Shown: one piece after another, positions 1-6,935 of the stretch | How positions within the stretch are numbered: the first letter of the stretch is position 1 | How the letters are laid out: each line of letters opens with the position of its first letter | Assembly (NCBI RefSeq): GCF_014191495.1 | Contig: NZ_JACHWR010000011.1 | Location: forward strand, 1-34,811 | Origin: Nocardioides soli | GTDB lineage: Bacteria > Actinomycetota > Actinomycetes > Propionibacteriales > Nocardioidaceae | DNA length: 34,811 nt | Reading direction: 5' to 3' | Notes under the pieces: model-generated | The model's database searches: none | Told to the model about the DNA's origin: nothing | What the model saw: only the letters and a program-made list of their open reading frames with translations | Made by a program: the position numbers and the translations under genes

Positions 1-264
1 TTCGCCGCGATCGAGGAGCACCAGCCCGACATCGTCGGCTTCTCGGCGTTCCTCACCACGACGATGCCGATGTTCAAGGCCAACATCAACGCGCTCGAGA
101 AGGCCGGCCTGCGCGACTCCGTCGTCGTCATGGTCGGCGGCGCCCCGGTCACCCAGGAGTACGCCGACGCGGTCGGCGCCGACGGGTACGCCGCCGACGC
201 CTCGGCCACGGTGAAGAAGGCCAAGGCGCTGCTCGACGAGCGGCGCGCGAAGGTCCCCGCATGA
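1..264 (+). CDS. Corrinoid (B12-binding) methyl-carrier protein, C-terminal part
   Basis: The frame is open from base 1 to a TGA at 262-264, so only the last 87 residues are visible and the true start lies outside the window. The text reads as the second half of a Rossmann-like B12-binding domain: a DIVGFSAFLTTTMPMF strand/helix, then VVMVGGAPVT and GADGYAADA, the glycine-rich loops that line the cobalamin nucleotide tail in MtbC/MttC/MetH-type domains. The DxHxxG ligand motif would lie upstream. In this family the protein carries a methyl group on cobalamin between a substrate methyltransferase and a second methyltransferase. The next two genes encode exactly such partners (methyl-THF methyltransferase and reductive activator), which supports the call. 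The natural substrate cannot be read from this window. Confidence 0.88.
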   Translation, partial: FAAIEEHQPDIVGFSAFLTTTMPMFKANINALEKAGLRDSVVVMVGGAPVTQEYADAVGADGYAADASATVKKAKALLDERRAKVPA

Positions 265-339
265 GCACCCCACGAAACTGCGGGCTTCCCCCGCTACGCT
301 CCTCCAGCCCACACTTCCGCGGGGACCCCGCATGAGCAC
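255..339. repeat. Small inverted-repeat insertion flanked by 14-bp direct repeats
   Basis: The 14-mer CCCCGCATGAGCAC occurs at 255-268 (end of the corrinoid gene) and again at 326-339 (start of the methyltransferase gene), 71 bp apart. Between them is an imperfect palindrome: a left arm beginning CCCCACGAAACTG (about 266-284) and a right arm whose complement begins CCCCGCGGAAGTG (about 304-322), agreeing at roughly 15 of 19 positions around a pyrimidine-rich loop. Each 14-mer contains ATGA, so the ancestral junction was probably an overlapping stop/start that the element split. The element also provides GGGGA just upstream of the new ATG. Confidence 0.6.
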
Positions 340-1201
340 GCTCCACACCGTCCTGCGGTCCGCCTCGAAGGAGGTCGTGATCGGGCACGACCAGCGCTTC
401 TGCCTGATCGGCGAGCGGATCAACCCGACGGGGCGCCGGATCTTCCAGGAGCAGCTCCGCGCCGGGGACCTCTCGGCGATCGAGCGGGACGTCAAGGCGC
501 AGGTCGAGGGCGGCGCCGACGTGCTCGACGTGAACATGGGCGTGCCGCTCACCGACGAGCCCGAGCTGCTGGCGCAGGCGATCCGGATGGTGCAGTCGCT
601 CACGGACCTGCCGGTCTGCATCGACTCCTCCGTCGTCGAGGCGCTGGAGGCGGGGCTCTCGGCGTACGAGGGTCGGGCGCTGGTCAACTCGGTCACCGCC
701 GAGGACGAGCGGCTCGCGGCGGTGCTGCCGCTGGTGAAGAAGCACGACGCGGCGATCATCGCGCTCCCCAACGACGAGGACGAGATCCCGATGGCGGCCG
801 ACAAGCGGCTCGACCTCACCGCGAAGATCATCCGGGTCGCGACCGAGGAGTACGGCATCGCCAAGGCCGACATCGTCATCGACCCGCTGGCGATGCCGAT
901 CGGCGCCGACACCACGACGTCGCTGGTCACCTTCGAGACGATGCGCCGGATCCGCGACGAGCACGGCGTGAACATGACCTGCGGCGCCTCGAACACGTCG
1001 TTCGGCATGCCCGACCGGCACACGCTCGGCGCCGCCTGGCTGCCGATGGCGATGACCGCCGGGCTGACCAGCGCGATCATGGACGCCCGCACGCCGCAGA
1101 TCGTCGACGCGGTCAAGGCCGCCGACGTCTTCCTCGGCCACGACGAGTGGGGCATGGCCTGGATCGCCGCCCACCGCGCGAAGGCGGCCGCGACGACATG
1201 A
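332..1201 (+). CDS. Methyltetrahydrofolate:corrinoid methyltransferase (pterin-binding TIM barrel)
   Basis: This 289-residue protein is a stand-alone pterin-binding domain of the MeTr/AcsE/MtgA type, close to the usual 260-300 residues. Visible family motifs are GERINPTGR (about 27-35), EGGADVLDVNMG (about 60-71), the IDSS strand and, near residue 215, CGASNTSFGMPDR, the pterin-site Asn region of MetH and MeTr. The expected reaction is methyl transfer between corrinoid Co and N5 of tetrahydrofolate. In demethylation pathways it runs from methyl-corrinoid to THF. It sits directly after the corrinoid protein and 6 bp before the activator gene, so the three form an operon. ATG 332 follows GGGGA at about 9 bp and belongs to the duplicated 14-mer described for 255-339. 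MtgA is one possible symbol, but the substrate is unknown, so none is given. Confidence 0.9.
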   Translation: MSTLHTVLRSASKEVVIGHDQRFCLIGERINPTGRRIFQEQLRAGDLSAIERDVKAQVEGGADVLDVNMGVPLTDEPELLAQAIRMVQSLTDLPVCIDSSVVEALEAGLSAYEGRALVNSVTAEDERLAAVLPLVKKHDAAIIALPNDEDEIPMAADKRLDLTAKIIRVATEEYGIAKADIVIDPLAMPIGADTTTSLVTFETMRRIRDEHGVNMTCGASNTSFGMPDRHTLGAAWLPMAMTAGLTSAIMDARTPQIVDAVKAADVFLGHDEWGMAWIAAHRAKAAATT

Positions 1202-1207
1202 CCTGCC

Positions 1208-3067
1208 ATGGATGAGCAGGGCCACGACGGCACCGGACGCGTCGACCTGAGCTTCACGGTCGAGGAGGCCCAACGCACCGTGCGCGTGCCGCCCGGTGTG
1301 ACGGTCTTCGACGCGGCGTCGTGGAACGGCATCGCGATCGACTCCACCTGCGGCGGGCACGGCACCTGCCACAAGTGCAAGGTCCGCATCGACGGGCCCA
1401 GCCCGATCACCCGGCACGACGTCAAGACGTTCTCGCGCGAGCAGCTCGACGCCGGCTGGCGGCTGGCCTGCCTGGTCAACGCCACCAGCGACCTGGCCAT
1501 CGAGGTGCCGCCACTCACCACCCGACCCAAGGCGGCGACCGTGGGCGTCGGCCGCCAGGTGATCCTGCGGCCGGCGGTCCAGAAGCGGTACGTCGAGCTG
1601 GCCGAGCCGACCCTGGAGGACCAGCGCACCGACCTGACCCGGCTGCTCGACGCGATCGACGACCTGGAGCCGGTGCCCGACCTGCACGTGCTGCGTCGGC
1701 TGCCGACCGTGCTGCGGCAGGCGGACTTCAAGGTGACCGCGGTCGTCGTCGACGAGGCGCTGGTGGACGTCGAGCCCGGCGACACCACCCGCGCGGCGTA
1801 CGCCATCGCCGTCGACCTCGGCACCACCACGGTCGTCGCGACGCTGCTCGACGTCACCACCGGCACGCCCGTCGCGGTGGCGTCGATGCTCAACCGGCAG
1901 CAGCCCTTCGGCGGCGACGTGATCACCCGGATCAGCGCCACGATGCTCGACCCGGCCGCGCTCGACCGGCTGCGCGACGCGGCGGCGCAGACGCTGGCGA
2001 CGCTGGCCGATCAGGTCTGCACCGAGGGTGGCGTCGACCCGGCCCAGGTCTACGAGGTGGCGCTCGCCGGCAACGCCACGATGACGGCGCTCGCGCTCGG
2101 GATCGACCCGGAGCCGCTGGGCGTCGCGCCGTTCGTCATGTCGACCCCGCAGCCTCCCGACCTGCTGGCCTCCGAGCTCGGGCTGCGGCTGCACCCGCAG
2201 GCCCGGGTCACGCTGTTCCCCGCGCTGGGCGCGTACGTCGGCGGCGACATCGTCGCGGGCATGCTCGCCACCGGCATGGACCGCGACAAGCGCACCCGAC
2301 TCTTCATCGACGTCGGCACCAACTGCGAGATCGTGGTCAGCGACGGCGACCGGATCGTGTCGACCGCGGCGCCGGCGGGCCCGGCCTTCGAGGGCGGCGC
2401 GATCCGCTGCGGGATGCGCGCCGCCGACGGCGCGATCGAGGTCGTGAAGCTCGGCGGAGCCGACGACCCGGTCGAGCTCGGCGTGATCGGCGACGTCGAG
2501 CCGCGCGGCCTCTGCGGCTCGGGTCTCGTCGACGCGGTGGCCGAGCTGGTGCGGGTCGGCCTGCTCGACGCGTCGGGACGCTACGTCGCGGACGACGTCG
2601 CGAAGGAGATCGCCCCGTCGCTCGCGGACCGGCTCGCGTACGTCGGGCAGGAGCGCGTCTTCGTGCTGCACCGGCCGGCGCCGGACGCGGAGCCGGAGGA
2701 CTGCGTGGTGCTCTCGCAGCGCGACGTGCGCGAGCTGCAGTTCGCGAAGGCCGCGATCTCGACCGGCTGGACGCTGCTGCTCGAGGAGCTCGGCCTGGAG
2801 CACCGCGACGTCCAGCAGGTGCTGCTCGCCGGGTCGTTCGGGTCCTACCTCTCGGCCGCGTCGGCCGTCCGGATCGGGCTGGTGCCGAAGCTGCCCGTGC
2901 TGCGGATCGTCGCCGCCGGCAACGTCGCCGGCGAGGGCGCGAAGATGGCGCTGCTCTCCGTGCGCGAGCGGGCCGGCGCCCGGGCGCTGCTGGAGGAGGT
3001 GACCTATGTCGAGCTCTCCGACCGCGCCGACTTCAACGACCGCTTCGTCGACCAGCTCTCCTTCTAG
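1208..3067 (+). CDS. Reductive activator of corrinoid proteins (2Fe-2S ferredoxin + ASKHA ATPase, RACE/RamA-like)
   Basis: This 619-residue protein matches the DUF4445/RACE family, which uses ATP to reduce inactive Co(II) corrinoid to Co(I). The N-terminus is a plant-type ferredoxin domain with Cys48, Cys54 and Cys57 in STCGGHGTCHKC and Cys88 in RLACLV, giving the C-x5-C-x2-C...C pattern of a 2Fe-2S cluster. A linker follows to about residue 195. An ASKHA-type ATPase then begins with DLGTTT (203-208), followed by a second phosphate loop DVGTNCE (about 370), LCGSGLVDAV (about 435) and GNVAGEGAKMALLS (about 572-585). RamA from methanogens has 4Fe-4S clusters at its C-terminus; this protein has the bacterial N-terminal 2Fe-2S layout instead. 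It is expressed with the methyltransferase (6 bp gap). An internal ATG at 1212 is an alternative start. Confidence 0.92.
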   Translation: MDEQGHDGTGRVDLSFTVEEAQRTVRVPPGVTVFDAASWNGIAIDSTCGGHGTCHKCKVRIDGPSPITRHDVKTFSREQLDAGWRLACLVNATSDLAIEVPPLTTRPKAATVGVGRQVILRPAVQKRYVELAEPTLEDQRTDLTRLLDAIDDLEPVPDLHVLRRLPTVLRQADFKVTAVVVDEALVDVEPGDTTRAAYAIAVDLGTTTVVATLLDVTTGTPVAVASMLNRQQPFGGDVITRISATMLDPAALDRLRDAAAQTLATLADQVCTEGGVDPAQVYEVALAGNATMTALALGIDPEPLGVAPFVMSTPQPPDLLASELGLRLHPQARVTLFPALGAYVGGDIVAGMLATGMDRDKRTRLFIDVGTNCEIVVSDGDRIVSTAAPAGPAFEGGAIRCGMRAADGAIEVVKLGGADDPVELGVIGDVEPRGLCGSGLVDAVAELVRVGLLDASGRYVADDVAKEIAPSLADRLAYVGQERVFVLHRPAPDAEPEDCVVLSQRDVRELQFAKAAISTGWTLLLEELGLEHRDVQQVLLAGSFGSYLSAASAVRIGLVPKLPVLRIVAAGNVAGEGAKMALLSVRERAGARALLEEVTYVELSDRADFNDRFVDQLSF

Positions 3068-3644
3068 GGTCGCTCTCATCGCCTGCGGCGCGATCGCCCA
3101 GCCCTGCAAGGAGATCGCCGACCGCCGCTCGTGGCCGGTCGACGTCCATCCGCTGCCGCCGCTGCTGCACAACCAGCCCCAGCTGATCGCCGACGAGGTG
3201 CGCCGGCTGGCGATCTCGCTGCGGGCGGCGTACTCGTCGGTCGTCGTGGGGTACGCCGACTGCGGCACCTACGGCGCGCTCGACGCGGTGTGCGCGGAGC
3301 TCGGCCTACAGCGGCTGCCCGGCCTGCACTGCTACGACGTCTACGCCGGCGCCTCGCACGTCGAGCGGTTCTTCGAGGAGCAGCCGGGCACCTACCTGCT
3401 GACCGACTTCCTGGTGCGCTCGTTCGCGCGCACCGTCGAGCGGGAGCTCGGCCTCGATCGCTGGCCCGAGCTGCGCGAGGTGTACTTCGGCCACTACACC
3501 CGCGCCGTCTGGCTGGCCCAGCAGCCGGACGACGAGCTGCACCGCCTGGCCGCCGACGCCGCCGACCGGATGGGCCTGCCCCTCACCGTCGTCGAGACCG
3601 GCGACGCGCGACTGGAGCGAGCCCTCCGCGACCTGGTCGGCTAG
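3006..3644 (+). CDS. DUF1638 family protein of the corrinoid operon
   Basis: This 212-residue protein, from VALIACGAIAQPC onward, reads as DUF1638. That family is often encoded beside corrinoid methyltransferases, and its biochemical role is not established. Conserved-looking features are the early Cys in ACGA, the VVGYADCGTYGALD segment, HCYDVYAG and FFEEQPGTYLLTDFL. Two Cys and several His could bind a metal, but that is inference. ATG 3006 lies 62 bp inside the activator gene in another frame. It is chosen because a strong GGAGGAGG (2992-2999) lies just upstream and no later start precedes the conserved core. The first 20 residues are almost only Ser, Thr, Pro and Ala, as expected of an out-of-frame extension. 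The gene ends the operon. Confidence 0.8.
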   Translation: MSSSPTAPTSTTASSTSSPSRVALIACGAIAQPCKEIADRRSWPVDVHPLPPLLHNQPQLIADEVRRLAISLRAAYSSVVVGYADCGTYGALDAVCAELGLQRLPGLHCYDVYAGASHVERFFEEQPGTYLLTDFLVRSFARTVERELGLDRWPELREVYFGHYTRAVWLAQQPDDELHRLAADAADRMGLPLTVVETGDARLERALRDLVG

Positions 3645-3659
3645 CTCCGGCTCCGCCGC

Positions 3660-3707
3660 GGACGTCATACGTTGCGAGGAAGGGGACGCACTGTCCGTAT
3701 GACGTCC
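3660..3707. terminator. Long inverted repeat between convergent genes
   Basis: A perfect 12-bp inverted repeat, GGACGTCATACG at 3660-3671 and CGTATGACGTCC at 3696-3707, encloses a 24-nt loop. Within the loop TGCG and CGCA can pair and expose the purine run AGGAAGGGGA. It fills most of the 72-bp gap between convergent stops at 3644 (+) and 3717 (-), so a bidirectional terminator is the simplest reading. There is no U tract. Confidence 0.55.
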
Positions 3708-3716
3708 CGGGCGACC

Positions 3717-4577
3717 TCAGCCCCGCAGTCGCCCCAGCAGGTCCTGCCGCCAGGCCTCGGTCTCGGCGATCTGGTTGAACGTGAAGACGTGCAGGCCCTC
3801 GACCAGGGCGGTCGGCTCGGCGAGGGTGGGCGCGCACTTCTCGAGGAACGACTCTCCGGTGAATCCGCCGGGGGCGGCGAGGCGGGCGAAGGTGCCCTTG
3901 TGCTTGGCCAGGAAGCGGGTCGACTCGCCGACGCCGATCTTGGTGGCCATCGCGAGCAGCTTGGTGCGCTCCACGGGCCCGGGCACGCCGAGCAGCAGCG
4001 GCATGGTGATGCCGCGGCGGCGCATCCGGTGCACCCAGTCACGGATCACCCCGGGGTCGAAGGTCAGGTTGCTGACGACGTGGGTGGCATAGCGCCGCTT
4101 GTCCCACATCGACTGCACGGTCAGGTCGTCGTCGATGGTGGGGTGCGACTCCGGGTAGCCGGTGATCCCCACGTGGGCGAACGGGCGGCCGAGGGCCGCG
4201 AGGTCCTCGAGCAGCGCGAGGGCGTCGGGGTAGTCGCCGGCCGGGTCGGCGTCGCCGCCGGGCACGAAGATCCGGCTGATCTGCTTGCCGACCAGCCGCT
4301 CGCTGATCTCGGCGAGCTCGGTGCGGCCGCTGATCATCCGGGCCGCCAGGTGGGGCACCACGGCGTACCCGTGCCCGGCCAGCCGCTCGGCCAGGTCGAG
4401 CGTCGCCTCCAGGCCCTTGCCGGGCGACGCGGTCACGGTCACGGTCACGTCGCGGGGCACGTGGTCGAGCACCTTCTGCTCGGTGCTGGCGGTGGGCAGC
4501 ACCTCGTAGCGCGCCAGTTCGAGCAGCCTCGAGAGGGTCTGCCGGTTCGTCATTCTGTTGCGCATGGCGGAACTCAT
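3717..4577 (-). CDS. Methylenetetrahydrofolate reductase (MetF family)
   Basis: This 286-residue TIM-barrel protein has MetF-family text: PHLAARMI (about 75-82), FVPGGDADPAGDYPDALAL (the flavin-site GG/D region), HVGITGYPESHP (about 137-148) and VVSNLTFD. The reaction interconverts 5-methyl-THF and 5,10-methylene-THF using FAD. The protein does not resemble the longer Mycobacterium-type enzymes. Its convergent position next to a methyl-THF-forming corrinoid module suggests a role in oxidising the methyl group captured on THF, although service to methionine synthesis cannot be excluded. ATG 4577 is the longest start; ATG 4565 or 4553 are possible because none has a clear Shine-Dalgarno. It lies 28 bp downstream of the MFS gene on the same strand and could be co-transcribed with it. 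Confidence 0.85.
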   Translation of the reverse strand: MSSAMRNRMTNRQTLSRLLELARYEVLPTASTEQKVLDHVPRDVTVTVTASPGKGLEATLDLAERLAGHGYAVVPHLAARMISGRTELAEISERLVGKQISRIFVPGGDADPAGDYPDALALLEDLAALGRPFAHVGITGYPESHPTIDDDLTVQSMWDKRRYATHVVSNLTFDPGVIRDWVHRMRRRGITMPLLLGVPGPVERTKLLAMATKIGVGESTRFLAKHKGTFARLAAPGGFTGESFLEKCAPTLAEPTALVEGLHVFTFNQIAETEAWRQDLLGRLRG

Positions 4578-4605
4578 TTCGGGATGCGCACCAACGTCGG
4601 CGAGT

Positions 4606-6006
4606 CTAGCGCTCCGGGTCCCGGATCGTCACCCACGAGATCAGGCCGCCCAGGGCCAGCAGCACGGCGCAGATCAGCATCGCCGAGGAGTACGCCGCGT
4701 CGAGGGCGACCGGGTCGGCGTACTCCTCCCCGCCGAGCCCCACCGCGACCGGCAGCGCGGCGACCGCCAGCAGCGAGCCGGCGCGGGCCACGGCATTGTT
4801 CACGCCACTGGCGATGCCGGCGTGCTCGTCGGCCGCCGCGGCCAGCACGGTCGCCGTGAGCGGCGCGACCATCAGCGCCAGGCCGAGGCCGAACACGGTC
4901 AGCCCGGGCAGCACGTCGCGCCAGTAGCTGACGTCGCCGCCGACGCCGAGCAGCAGCAGCGTGCCCACGGCCATCGTCAGCGGCCCGAACGTCATCGGGA
5001 TCCGCGGCCCGATCCGGGTGCCGAGCCGCCCGCCGCGCTTGGCCAGGAACAGCATGCAGACGGTGATCGGCAGCGTGGCCACACCGGCCTCGAGCGCGGT
5101 GTAGCCGCTGACCGTCTGCAGCTGCAGCACCAGGAAGAACAGCACCGCACCGAGGGCGGCGTAGACGACGAGCGTCATCGCGTTGGCGGCGCTGAAGATC
5201 CGGTTGGCGAAGATGCCCAGCGGCAACATCGGGTGGTCGCTGCGCCGCTCGTCGACGACGTACGTCGCGCCGGCGAGCACCGCGATCACCACCGCCCAGG
5301 GCGCCCCGGAGCCGCCCCACTCGATCAGCGCGTAGGTGATGCCGCCCAGGAAGAGCGCCGCCATGGTCGCGCCGACCAGGTCGAAGCGGCGCGGCGCCTG
5401 GGGGTCGAGCGTCTCGGGGACCGCCCGCTGCGCGATCACCACGGTCACCGCCGCGATCGGCAGGTTGATCAGGAAGATCCAGCGCCAGCTGACGTACTCG
5501 ACGAGCCCGCCGCCGACGAACGGGCCGATCGCCGCGGCGATGCTGCCGAGGCCCGACCAGGCGCCGATCGCCGCGGCCCGGTCGGCGCGGACGAACGCGC
5601 CCTGGATCATCGCCAGGCTGCCGGGGGTGAGCAGCGCGGCACCGCCGCCCTGGAGCACCCGGGCCGCGATCAGCACCTCCGCGGTCGGCGCGAGGCCGCA
5701 CAGCAGTGAGGCCAGGGCGAACCAGACCGTGCCGACGACGAACATCCGGCGGCGCCCGTAGCGGTCCCCCAGCGACCCGCCGAGCAGGATGAAGCTCGCG
5801 AGGGACAGCAGGTAGCCGTTCGAGATCCACTGGAGCTGGGCGAGCGAGGCGTCGAGGTCCTCGCCGATGGTGCGCAGGGCGACGTTGACGACGGTCCCGT
5901 CGAGCATGGTCATCCCGGAGCCGAGCACCGCGGCGGCGACGACGGCCCGACCCGTCGGCGTGCCGAGACGAACTCCTCCCGGCCCGGATCCGGCGACGTC
6001 GGTCAC
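4606..6006 (-). CDS. MFS drug:H+ antiporter, DHA2 (EmrB/QacA) family
   Basis: This 466-residue integral membrane protein has the 14-helix layout of DHA2 exporters. It opens with a helix carrying LDGTVVNVAL (motif D1-like), then GGSLGDRYGRRRMF (motif A, cytoplasmic loop 2-3), RVLQGGGAAL (motif B) and GPFVGGGLVEYVSWRWIFLIN (motif C followed by the family WRWIF signature, about 160-182). DHA2 members export lipophilic drugs, dyes or metabolites; the substrate here cannot be deduced. The start is GTG 6006. An inverted repeat at 6019-6036 lies just upstream, in the space shared with the divergent desaturase-like gene, and may be an operator for either gene. Confidence 0.9.
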   Translation of the reverse strand: MTDVAGSGPGGVRLGTPTGRAVVAAAVLGSGMTMLDGTVVNVALRTIGEDLDASLAQLQWISNGYLLSLASFILLGGSLGDRYGRRRMFVVGTVWFALASLLCGLAPTAEVLIAARVLQGGGAALLTPGSLAMIQGAFVRADRAAAIGAWSGLGSIAAAIGPFVGGGLVEYVSWRWIFLINLPIAAVTVVIAQRAVPETLDPQAPRRFDLVGATMAALFLGGITYALIEWGGSGAPWAVVIAVLAGATYVVDERRSDHPMLPLGIFANRIFSAANAMTLVVYAALGAVLFFLVLQLQTVSGYTALEAGVATLPITVCMLFLAKRGGRLGTRIGPRIPMTFGPLTMAVGTLLLLGVGGDVSYWRDVLPGLTVFGLGLALMVAPLTATVLAAAADEHAGIASGVNNAVARAGSLLAVAALPVAVGLGGEEYADPVALDAAYSSAMLICAVLLALGGLISWVTIRDPER

Positions 6007-6018
6007 ACGGATGACGGT

Positions 6019-6036
6019 ATCGGGGACATCCCCGAT
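6019..6036. promoter_or_regulatory. Candidate operator in divergent promoter region
   Basis: ATCGGGGA (6019-6026), a 2-bp spacer and TCCCCGAT (6029-6036) form a perfect 8-bp-arm inverted repeat in the 64 bp between the divergent MFS (start 6006) and desaturase-like (start 6071) genes. The position fits a repressor site. No regulator gene is adjacent, so the binding protein is unknown. Confidence 0.45.
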
Positions 6037-6070
6037 GAAGGCTCCCCTAACCTCCCCCTAGGATTTACCA

Positions 6071-6931
6071 ATGGCACGTGCGTCGATGACCGAGGCGAGA
6101 CTGGCCGAGCACGTCGACCGGCTCGGCCACGAGCATCCGCCGATCGACCTGGCGTCGGTCGACTACTCGGTGCGCCGGCCGGAGGCCTTCAACGACCGCT
6201 TCGGCGACGTGCTCGACTACATGGCCCGGGTCGAGCTCGAGGTCGACCGCAACGTCCTCGAGCTGGCCGCGCTGCTGCCCGACCCGCCGGAGATCGACCG
6301 GCGCTTCTACGCCGAGGTGTGGCAGCCGCAGGAGACCCGCCACGGCCTGATCCTGGACCAGCTCCAGGTCGAGCTCGGCCGGCCGCCCGCCGAGGTCGAC
6401 CTGACGTCGGTCGGCGTGAAGATGCGGATCCTCGGCGCGTTCGCGCACCTCGACGCCTTCCAGGACGTCTGCCGGATGCTCTACTACCTGACCGGCATGG
6501 CCACCGAGCGCTCCGCCGTGCTCGCCTACAACCTGCTCCACGAGGGCGTCGCCGAGATGGGCGAGGACGCCGTCGCGACAACCGTGATCGCGCCGATCAA
6601 GCGTCAGGAGCCCGGCCACTACGCCTTCTACCAGCTCTCGGCGCGCGGACTGTGGGGGCAGCTGGCCCGGTGGCAGAAGTGGCTGGTGCGCCGGATGCGC
6701 AGCCTCTCCTTCGCGCCCGTCGGCGCCAACGACGACGAGCAGAAGGCCGACTTCGGCGAACTGATGCGCACGCTCCGCATCGACGAGGACTCCGACGACT
6801 TCGCCGGCCAGATCTCCCGGGTCGAGCGCGAGCTGCTGTGGGCGCACCGACGCGGGCTGGCGGTGCCGCCGTACGTCGCGAAGGCGTTCCGCGAGGCGGT
6901 CGAGCTCGCCCGGCTGCGCCGCACCGGCTAG
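6071..6931 (+). CDS. Acyl-ACP-desaturase-like ferritin-fold diiron protein
   Basis: This 286-residue all-alpha protein carries the two-Glu-x-x-His pattern of soluble acyl-ACP desaturases. The ligand set would be a Glu at 55 or 57, QETRHG (Glu88, His91; compare EENRHG in plant and mycobacterial enzymes), Glu146 in TGMATERSA and QEPGHYAFY (Glu180, His183). Family members insert double bonds with O2, or act as oxygenases or oxidases. The substrate here is not known, and the C-terminal third is less typical. The gene is monocistronic-looking, divergent from the MFS pump and followed by a secreted protein gene 13 bp later. TAGGAT at 6059-6064 sits 6 bp before ATG 6071, so a leaderless transcript is possible. 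ATG 6086 is the alternative start. Homologues have sometimes been misnamed LepA; nothing here resembles a GTPase. Confidence 0.72.
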   Translation: MARASMTEARLAEHVDRLGHEHPPIDLASVDYSVRRPEAFNDRFGDVLDYMARVELEVDRNVLELAALLPDPPEIDRRFYAEVWQPQETRHGLILDQLQVELGRPPAEVDLTSVGVKMRILGAFAHLDAFQDVCRMLYYLTGMATERSAVLAYNLLHEGVAEMGEDAVATTVIAPIKRQEPGHYAFYQLSARGLWGQLARWQKWLVRRMRSLSFAPVGANDDEQKADFGELMRTLRIDEDSDDFAGQISRVERELLWAHRRGLAVPPYVAKAFREAVELARLRRTG

Positions 6932-6935
6932 TACC

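Noticed and set aside
149..3268. 1039-codon open frame on the minus strand
   Set aside because: It is antisense to three clear corrinoid-module genes, has Arg/Gly/Asp-rich low-complexity text and no domain; it is a GC-bias shadow.
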